DNA of 64,000 nt from Oikopleura dioica. Lineage: Eukaryota > Chordata > Appendicularia > Copelata > Oikopleuridae. Shown one piece after another: positions 57,041 through 64,000 of this stretch. The first letter of the stretch is position 1. Each line of letters opens with the position of its first letter. The notes under the pieces were generated by a model. That model was not told the origin of the DNA, made no database searches, and saw only the letters and a list, made by a program, of their open reading frames with translations. The stretch spans positions 3,725,001 through 3,789,000 of the forward strand of contig OU015567.1 in NCBI GenBank assembly GCA_907165135.1, in the 5' to 3' direction. The translations under genes and the position numbers were made by a program.

Positions 57041-59646
57041 ATGTCGATAGCGGCGGGATCGATGTTTAAATGGCTGGATTTGTTGGAGAAGGAATTCGAT
57101 AGAAGCTTCGTGCAGCTTGATTTGTTGCTGGGAGAGGTCGAGGAGGAGAATAAACAAGTGACGAATGAAGGTACTTGTGTATAATTATCAATGGATATTT
57201 TAACCAAGAATTTAGGACGCGACAAGCTCGGAATCATCTCATCGTGCTTCTCCCAGTTGTGCCACAAAGCACAAACTCTGGCGCAAATGAACTGCAAATT
57301 GGAAGCTGAAGTCGTCAATTTGCAGACAGACTATTTCTCCAGCTCCGCGAAAACGAAGACAGAAAATGAGGAAAACGAAAAACTGGTATTACAACTTCAC
57401 GAAGCCCAGGTAAACAAATTTTGAAATTATAATGAGATATTCGGAATAATTCTCATATTCCGCATATCATACGCGGACGCCATAAATTGTGTTCGAACTC
57501 AACTCTCATCTAAACGATCGAGACTTTGAGGATGAGGAAATGTAACGAAATGATTAGGATGTTATGGGACAAAATTACAGCCATTTTGATATTTTTAGTA
57601 GTTGACGGGAGTAAGTATCCCTCAGAACCCCGAAAGTGTTGTGTCGAACATCTATCGGGCCAGCCACAAATTTAATCTTGACTTTAGTCATTATCTGGAC
57701 CGGTTATCATCCTTGAGAAAAGTAATACTAACATGACTACCCGTAGGTAGTGCAAGTCAGGATTACCCGTACTGATAAACGACTCCGTCATCAAAAAAGT
57801 CCCATTTCATCAGTTTTTCGAAAATCTTATGGTTTCTTCCATCTCAAATGAGTTAAAATCGAGAAGCCGCTTGCGGCTTCGAGCCAAGGAAATTCAAAAA
57901 GCCGCAGTAAAATCTCTAAAAAACTATTTACGCGAAGTTTTTTCTCTATTTTCGACTTACTCGGCGCGGCTTTTAGGCTGTCTCTCTGCTCGAAGCCGCA
58001 AGCGGCTTCTTAATTTTGAAGAGAACCTTCATTTATTCAATTCTTTGAAGAAAGTTTTCAGCTCAAAAACGCGAAAAACGAGGGTTTGCCAGTGGAGGAG
58101 CTGCACGCGAAAATCTCATCGGAGCTTGAAGAATGGAAAATCGATCGGCAAGCACTCAACAGAGCACAAGTTTCGGCGTCTCTATTTGAAGAGGAGAATC
58201 GAAAACTACACAGAGAAATACTCTCGTTACAGGTACACGAGAGCGTAAATTCAATGAAATTTAATGATAAATTAAAAAAAGGATGATCTTTTTGGGGCCC
58301 GACTGGCTTCGAAATATTTGGATAAAGAACTCGCTGGGCGAATTCAACAAATTCAATTGCTCGGGCGCGAGATTAAAAATAACGACTACGAGCGGCTTTG
58401 GAATCAGTTGGAGGCGGAGATTCATCTGCACAGACACAAGACTGTAATTCGCGCTTGCCAGGCAACCCTTGGCGATGGTCCAGGAATGGGGATTTGCAGA
58501 ATTGGAAGATTATGTCAGTTTATTTACTGTTAAAAAGGGTTACATAGAGGGGGACTTAAAACAAGCCTATTAACTCATTCTATACGAATCCCTCCTTCAA
58601 GCTTCTCTAAACATGCCTGGAGCAGTAGGCGTTGTCCGCAGAGTAGTCATCAACAAACACCCTGAAGATGGCCTTGGACTTGCCATCGTCGGAGGGAAGC
58701 AACTTGGAACTCCTATTTTAAGTAAGTGCAGAAAATCTGTGCGGTTCTACCACACTTTGATCTCGAATCAGAGCTTTTATAAATAGTTTTAATTTCTTTC
58801 TTGTTTCTAAAAAAAGAATTAAAATTTGCCAGGGCGGTTTTAATTAGAGATCGCCTTCAAAATTACTGTCGAAGATCTCTCTCAGCTCTATAAAAGCGTC
58901 GAAATAAACAAAAGATCAAGAGAAGAAGTTTCATGAATCATGATGCCTGGACAATTGAGAAACTCGATTTGTCAATATTTATACTTTGCCGCTTCTCGCT
59001 GATGATTCTTCTGTAATTCTGATTTTTAGTTTCTGAAATTTACGCTGGAAAACCCGCTGCCCAATCGAGAAATGTCTACGTTGGCGATGCAATTTTGTCC
59101 GTTAATGGAATTGATTTGAGAAATTTGAAACACAACGACGCGGTGAAGATTTTAACCGATCAAGAAGGACAGGTAAGGGGAGGAAAAAGTTCCTTCTTTC
59201 AGTTCTTTTATTAGGTCGAACTGGAGCTCCTCTTTATTTCGCCGGAAGAAAGTGCGTCTTCGTTGACGAGATTGGAATCGCACGACGTTTCTACCTCGAT
59301 GGGGCCAGCTGCCATGGCCAAGATTTCCGAAGCAGAGGCCGATGAACTGCCGGAAGTACCTTTAGGCTCGGATATTCGAGGGAGTCATCTCTAGAACTAT
59401 CAATCTGAAGCGGGTTTAAAAGATATTTTTTGTCGATATCCTTGAAAAGACGACCCTATCGAAGAAGCAAAATCAGCCCTGGAGAACGGCGAAAATGAAA
59501 ACACTGAGAGCCTGGCTCTTACAAACGATCCCGAAGTTGCATCCCTAAAATCCGAAACTGCCCCGCTAGACTCGATCCGTTCCGAAATCAATGAGATCGA
59601 GTCGCACTCTGAAAAAGATACCACGCCTATAAAAGAAGACTTCTAA
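57041..59646 (+). CDS. GOPC: Golgi-associated PDZ and coiled-coil protein
   Basis: Peripheral trans-Golgi protein that binds C-terminal PDZ ligands of cargo (CFTR, frizzled and others in vertebrates) and sorts them. Eight exons (57041-57170, 57216-57409, 58062-58232, 58282-58477, 58602-58721, 59030-59172, 59215-59383, 59450-59646), all GT-AG, 439 residues. The N-terminus [20 protein letters not shown] is diagnostic, followed by [18 protein letters not shown], coiled coils, then [20 protein letters not shown] and [20 protein letters not shown]. The PDZ domain has [20 protein letters not shown] (carboxylate loop GLGLAI) and [15 protein letters not shown]. The acidic tail ([10 protein letters not shown]) is less conserved. 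A foldback repeat sits in the 650-bp intron 2. Confidence 0.95.
57857..58013. repeat. Inverted pair of the GAAGCCGC palindrome element in GOPC intron 2
   Basis: GAGAAGCCGCTTGCGGCTTC at about 57860 and GCTCGAAGCCGCAAGCGGCT at about 57988 in opposite orientation, separated by about 110 bp that includes TCGGCGCGGCTTTTAGGCTG. Same arrangement as at 45143-45226. Confidence 0.8.
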
Positions 59647-60205
59647 AAGAGAGTCAAAATGCGTTGAAAAATCCCTAGTCTATCAAGTTGCTTACAAATT
59701 GGGGACCTCTTTGCAATATGTTTTCATTTGATTTCACAATTTTCAGCTATATTTATGTATACATACCTTTCTTTTTCATAATTTTTAAACTGGTTCGGTT
59801 GGGCGAAGGGGGGTCTACTTATATCTTTAATGGGCCTGCTACTACTAGTGGGGGTTTATCCTTCGAACTGACCCTACCCCATCTTTAGTTTCAATAATAA
59901 TTAATATTAGATAAATCAAACACTTCTTTTCTGTATCATCATTCTTTTTTATCAAAGTATACCGGTTGACAGTAACAGTCACTTCTTTTTGCCTTTACAG
60001 TACAGCGTGCCTGCCTTCATGTTCGAGATTTTTCACTATCTCTTGTTTCTTTTATGCTTTATTGAAAGCATTTCTTCCTATCCCAACTCTACGACAAGTA
60101 ATAAACAAATTCAAAATTCAACATCCAGATTTCAAGATGATTTTCTTTATTACCGAGTTTCTCATTCCTGACTAAATATTTTCGTTTTTCAGAAATCGGG
60201 CTCAG
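59647..60205. other. Spacer between GOPC and ZNRF-type gene
   Basis: AT-rich 3' UTR and spacer, no gene supported. A TTTTTCAG acceptor (about 60185-60192) lies 13 bp before the next ATG. Confidence 0.4.
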
Positions 60206-60784
60206 ATGGGCCAAAGGACGTCAAGGCCGCAGACAGCAAGTGCAGAGGAGACCGCGGCGAGGAGGGCAGAAACGCAGCATCAAAAATGGCTAAGAGAACA
60301 GAGGGTATGCGAACATAAATTATAGCGTCGATTTATTGAGATCTCCCTCGCGATAAAAATTATCGTTGAAATCAGCAAAAATAAAATTTCAGGAACTCGT
60401 GACCCAAACAATGCGATTCTCGCAAGTAGATCGCCCTTGTCCAAAATGTAAAAAGATGCAAAGAGCTGAAGAATTTGAAACGCATCTTGTTTGTTGCCTT
60501 ACCAAGCCTGCACTTGAGGTACTTAACCAGCAATACTCAATCTTCAACACTTGTTCAGTTCAATACTGACGTACTAGAAGTTGATCAAGGAGAATGTATC
60601 ATTTGCTACGAAGATCTTCTCTCGCAACAAGTGATTGCTAGACTACCTTGTCTGTGTATTTTCCACGAACACTGTCTGAAAGACTGGTTTAAAGTCAGAG
60701 GTACGTTCATCAGAAATTAAGGGGCCCGCTTTTAATCTCTTTTTTTCAGAGGAGTGTCCGAGCCATCCATCTTCAGATGACTAA
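60206..60784 (+). CDS. ZNRF1/2-type RING E3 ubiquitin ligase
   Basis: Exons 60206-60304, 60393-60518, 60559-60700 and 60750-60784, GT-AG, 133 residues. Start MGQRTS has Gly2 for N-myristoylation, as in ZNRF1/2. A first zinc finger is CPKCKKMQRAEEFETHLVCC (C-x2-C ... H-x3-C), followed by LTKPALEFNTDVL, then the RING: CIICYEDL, CLCIFHEHCLKDWF, CPSHP. The order ZnF-RING and the spacing match the family closely, but the N-terminal region is much shorter than in vertebrates. It should act on endosomal/lysosomal or plasma membranes as an E3 ligase. Confidence 0.9.
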
Positions 60785-60975
60785 TTCTATTTTTCCCACG
60801 ACCAACTCGACTCTGGCTGCCCTTTCCTCGGCTGTCTGGCAGACAGTTATCTTCTCCACCTTCAAAAAAGAGAAACATACACACATACCACTTGATTAAT
60901 TCGCCATTCTGTTCAATAAAAACAACGAAAAAGCGCAAGACCTTCCTCATTTGAAATTTCAGAAAGGAAAATCGA

Positions 60976-61929
60976 ATGGAACTGAAGATCACGCTCAAAT
61001 CGATCGTCCTTTTTCAGTGGACAATGTCGCTACTCGCGCTTTCTACAAATTGGTTGCCACTTGGATATATGCTCACGCAGTTCAGCTTGATTATTCTTGG
61101 AGTTTGGTGCGTCGTACAAAGGGACGATTCGCTCCAAGTCTTTTTCTACGCCTCCTGTACTGGAATTTCTACAGTTACTGACTCGATTCTTGTCGGAGCA
61201 AATTATCCAGGTAATATCTTTTTCTTGGTATTCCCGCTCTTACAAATTATTAAAGATGAATTGTCGGGCTTGGGGAAATTCGCCGCAGCAATGGCCATAA
61301 TTTTCATAATCACGAAGCCTTTCCAAGCCCTGTTTTTGCATCAAATTTACAAGGAGAGAGGGGGACAGACTTCTTTTGGTAAGACCGCGTGTAGTATTTT
61401 TCGGGATACATTTATCTCTTGACTTTGTCCCGGAATTCGCTAAAAATCCTGAAATTCGGTTACATTTAAATTCTTATTCAAATATTCGTCGCCAGTGGTA
61501 GTCTGTCTATTTTTTCATGGAAGTTCGGAAGTTAAAAATAGACGGAGAAAAGACATTGTTTTATAGGAAATTGCTCGCTTATGACACATGTTATTCTATT
61601 CTGCTCTAGCGGTCATAAAATGATTTTTCCCAATTGAAAACTCGAAAAATTAATCTCGAAATCTGCAGACAAACTGTTGTTAAAATATTTCTTATGCCTA
61701 CAAAGAAAACATATCCCTTTTAGGAAATATTGGTCTACCGGGTCTTTCATCGGCGTACGAGGATTTAGGAAGGGACGAAAATCATTTACATTTTTAAGTT
61801 TGCGCTCATGCTTATATCTTACTATCCTTTATATTTCTCCTAAAAGATTCACTCTCGGAAGAAGGCAGAGGCCACTACAAACCAATGAGGACGGTGGAAG
61901 ATATTCAAGACTTGCCTTCTTATCAATAA
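60976..61929 (+). CDS. AGTRAP: Type-1 angiotensin II receptor-associated protein
   Basis: Small multi-pass membrane protein that promotes receptor internalisation in vertebrates. Exon 60976-61210 (MELKITLKSIVLFQW ... ILGVWCVVQRDDSLQVFFY), exon 61256-61378 (DELSGLGKFAAAMAIIF, KPFQALFLHQIYKERGG), then a 3' exon after acceptor 61723 and a C-terminal piece ending PMRTVEDIQDLPSYQ with stop 61927-61929. GVWxVxQRD and YxERGG are family hallmarks. How the last pieces join is ambiguous: a GA-AG intron after EDL, or a GT-AG intron after the NI codons, would both connect to DSLSEEGRGHYKPM; without either the protein ends ENHLHF at about 61797. The gene starts 190 bp after the ZNRF-type gene. Confidence 0.88.
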
Positions 61930-62365
61930 CTCCTCAACTTTTCTTCTGGTACTTTCTTCACGATCATTCAAATTTCTTCATTGTTCCCTCCATTTTTTCT
62001 GTCAAAAAAAACACTGCATGACATGTTATTTTATTTTTCCTTCTGTCCGAATAAAATATTCAAAGTTCTTCAAACACACCATGCTGCCGGAATTCTTCAG
62101 ACGCTCGGCAAAAATTCCAGGTGATATTGTTTTGAGTCAGTATATTTACAAATAGGCAGAAGGTACAAAAGACAGGTAAGAAAGATAAGAAATCTCCGCT
62201 CTTTGAGATTTTGGCCCAGCAAATATTTAATATTCAAAGTAATACTTTTTGAAATTGAAGTTTTGAGGAAGTCATATTTTTTGTTTGTTGGTAGGTTAAG
62301 AAAGAAACAGTTTTTATCTTTTTGAGAAAGGAAATATCAGGTTTTTTTTAACGCTTTAGACGGCT
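61930..62365. other. Convergent intergenic spacer
   Basis: 3' regions of AGTRAP (plus) and PKG (minus). AATAAA-type signals on the plus strand near 62050. Nothing else seen. Confidence 0.4.
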
Positions 62366-64000
62366 CTAGAACTCGGCATCCCAGCCCGAGGTTTCGTCGG
62401 GAATCTTGGATAAGTCTTCTTCCTTGATTTTCTCGAAGTTGGACATATCGAAGGCGTTCTGAAAGAATTTGTTGAAGACCTTGTTAATTACAAGTAGATA
62501 GGTAGCCAAATTAGGGCTTAAAAATTGTATTTTTTTATATTCAAATTGGGACTATAAATTTTTATATTCGGTTGGGACTGTTTTATACTTGCGTATAAAA
62601 CAAAATCATGTTTGTCTTTTTTTTGAGAATCAGAATCAGAATACCACCTTTCGATTTGGAAAAAAGTCAATCTCTTTTGAAGGTCTTTGGTCTGACCCGT
62701 CGAGCTATAAATTTTAGTTGCTGATTTCGTTAGTTTGAGAACTACGGATAAGGCACTGTACTGCTTTGATTATTTACCTTGATATCAGGCACGTGGGGCG
62801 CAACGACCTTGACTTGTTGTAGTCCTTCCCAGTCGAAACCTGAAATTTATTTTATAACATGTGAGAACCCGTAAGGAGAGACTAAGAAATAATTAATAAA
62901 TATGATGTCTTTCGATAAAACTACTATGGGAATACGATAAACTATGCGACGAGTCGATCTCAAATGTTCATCAGTCTCATAAATTCGCTGAATTTTTACA
63001 TTCTTTTGAGCTTTCTGCGGCTTCAACTAGGCTTAGATACGCCTGAAAGCTTATGGATTTATGAACAATGAAATTAAAGCCGCTTACAATGAATTTTCTT
63101 TACAAATTGCTTCATCGGATAAGTAGATACAGAGTTGTGTATTTATGCGTACCTTGAAACCATCTGTGTTTGCGAATATCGCTGATTCCAGCCTTTTGGT
63201 AACCGATTCTCTCGGAGGGCTCTTGGCGGCAAAGCGCTTTGATAAGATTTTCTGCTTTTCTGGAGATTTTGTAAGGAAATTGCACACTAAACAGATCAAA
63301 TAAGAACTCAGAAGGATGTTGATTTTCCCGGATAAAGAGCCATAATAACCAAAACTCCAATTGCAATCAATATTGACAGATCCTTATTTGGAGCATTTTG
63401 CAGTTCGTTGAACTTGTACTTTTGTTTGGCCAATTCGACTTGACGTTTGCTCTGTACCTGTGGATTCCACGAAGAATTCCTTCATAAATTGCAAGATCAT
63501 CTTTCGCTCTAAAGGGGGTTCTTTTCGACAGCAGTTCGAAGACCAGAATTCCAAGGGACCAGTAATCAGCTGCAACGTTGTGTCCAGTGTTTGAGATGAT
63601 TTCTGAAAGGAATTTTTAAGGGAAGAAAAGGTTTGACCGTTGATAATACAGTTAATTATGGAATTTTTGGACATTTTTTGTCCCAAGATTTTCGCAAAAA
63701 TGTCCAAAAATTTGATGCATGCTGTCAAAAAAAATGTCCCATCCAAATCGCTTAAAAAGTTTTTTGAGGAAAATCTCCATCATCCTCTGTTTCATTTTTC
63801 TTCTAAAGACAAAAAATGATCTAGGAGTACGAGATCAACCTTAAATCTCATCATTTTCAAAGAAAAAGTAAGATTTTCGATAAGAAAAAACGCCATATCT
63901 GGCAAAAAACGGAAAATTTTAAACTTTGGTGCAGAAAATGTCCAAAAATTTGATACAGGCACTTTTGAAAAGTGTCCCAAGAAAACCCCTTAAGGTGGTA
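62366..64000 (-). CDS. cGMP-dependent protein kinase, C-terminal part (5' end beyond window)
   Basis: Exons on the minus strand: 63602-63458 (EIISNTGHNVAADYWSLGIL, FELLSKRTPF: kinase subdomains VIII-IX), about 63290-63153 (VQFPYKISRKAENLIKALC ... ERIG ... IRKHRWFQG: subdomain XI), 62839-62778 (FDWEGLQQVKVVAP) and 62458-62366 (NAFDMSNFEKIKEEDLSKI ... SGWDAEF-stop). The C-terminal extension ending SGWDxxF is characteristic of PKG (PRKG) within the AGC kinases and argues against PKA, which ends differently. The upstream activation loop, kinase N-lobe and cyclic-nucleotide domains lie beyond base 64000. The intron above 63602 exceeds 400 bp and includes a short duplicated unit. Confidence 0.9.
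63660..63995. repeat. Duplicated ~65-bp unit in a PKG intron
   Basis: AAAATGTCCAAAAATTTGAT followed by a GC-containing stretch, AATGTCCCA and a CGCTTAA/CCCTTAA end occurs at about 63697-63760 and again at about 63928-63992. The two copies are direct and ~230 bp apart. Confidence 0.6.

Overview
This is animal nuclear DNA, most likely from a larvacean tunicate such as Oikopleura dioica. The evidence is that genes lie close together on both strands, most introns are about 40-60 bp, conserved metazoan genes (alpha-actinin, AP-2 sigma, GOPC, AGTRAP, sphingomyelin synthase, PKG) are cut by them, and several introns can only be joined in frame with GA-AG or GC-AG ends. Unusual non-GT introns and spliced-leader trans-splicing are known in Oikopleura. 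No sequence search was run, so the species is an inference. All exon limits below come from reading donors, acceptors and phase by eye; a few could be off by 1-2 bases.

0-5.8 kb: a partial unrecognised helical/nuclear gene (minus), a truncated kelch-like 3' end behind a poly-A run, a secreted kelch-type gene with one in-frame stop, a tRNA-Pro, and a secreted cystine-knot gene (minus). 6.8-9.6 kb: a PLP phospho-lyase (ETNPPL/PHYKPL family) and two tandem small secreted proteins. 9.7-14.6 kb (minus): a copine with a microprotein gene nested antisense in its first intron, then a calpain. 15-24.2 kb (plus): a large secreted protein with a PLA2-like tail, a 1,184-residue multi-pass membrane protein with a large ectodomain, and an alpha-1,3-fucosyltransferase. 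24.5-27 kb (minus): two tandem secreted GDPHF-domain proteins, one frameshifted. 27.6-30.3 kb (plus): AP-2 sigma and a neuronal calcium sensor.

30.8-36.6 kb: short secreted peptides, an Asp-rich secreted/membrane protein, a sphingomyelin synthase, and a Ser/Pro-rich unrecognised gene (minus). 36.6-38.6 kb is intergenic and holds a perfect telomere-repeat tract. 38.6-44.3 kb: a secreted proprotein, a VWA-ZP extracellular protein and a mucin-like membrane protein. 44.3-47.4 kb is gene-poor and rich in foldback repeats. 47.4-55.5 kb is one alpha-actinin gene with two pairs of mutually exclusive exons in the actin-binding domain. 57-62 kb (plus): GOPC, a ZNRF-type E3 ligase and AGTRAP, all linked to membrane trafficking or signalling. 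62.3 kb to the window end: the 3' part of a cGMP-dependent protein kinase (minus).

The most notable signals are the paired alternative exons in alpha-actinin, the GA-AG introns, two families of palindromic/foldback repeats concentrated at 44-58 kb, the orphan membrane protein, and several lineage-specific secreted peptides.
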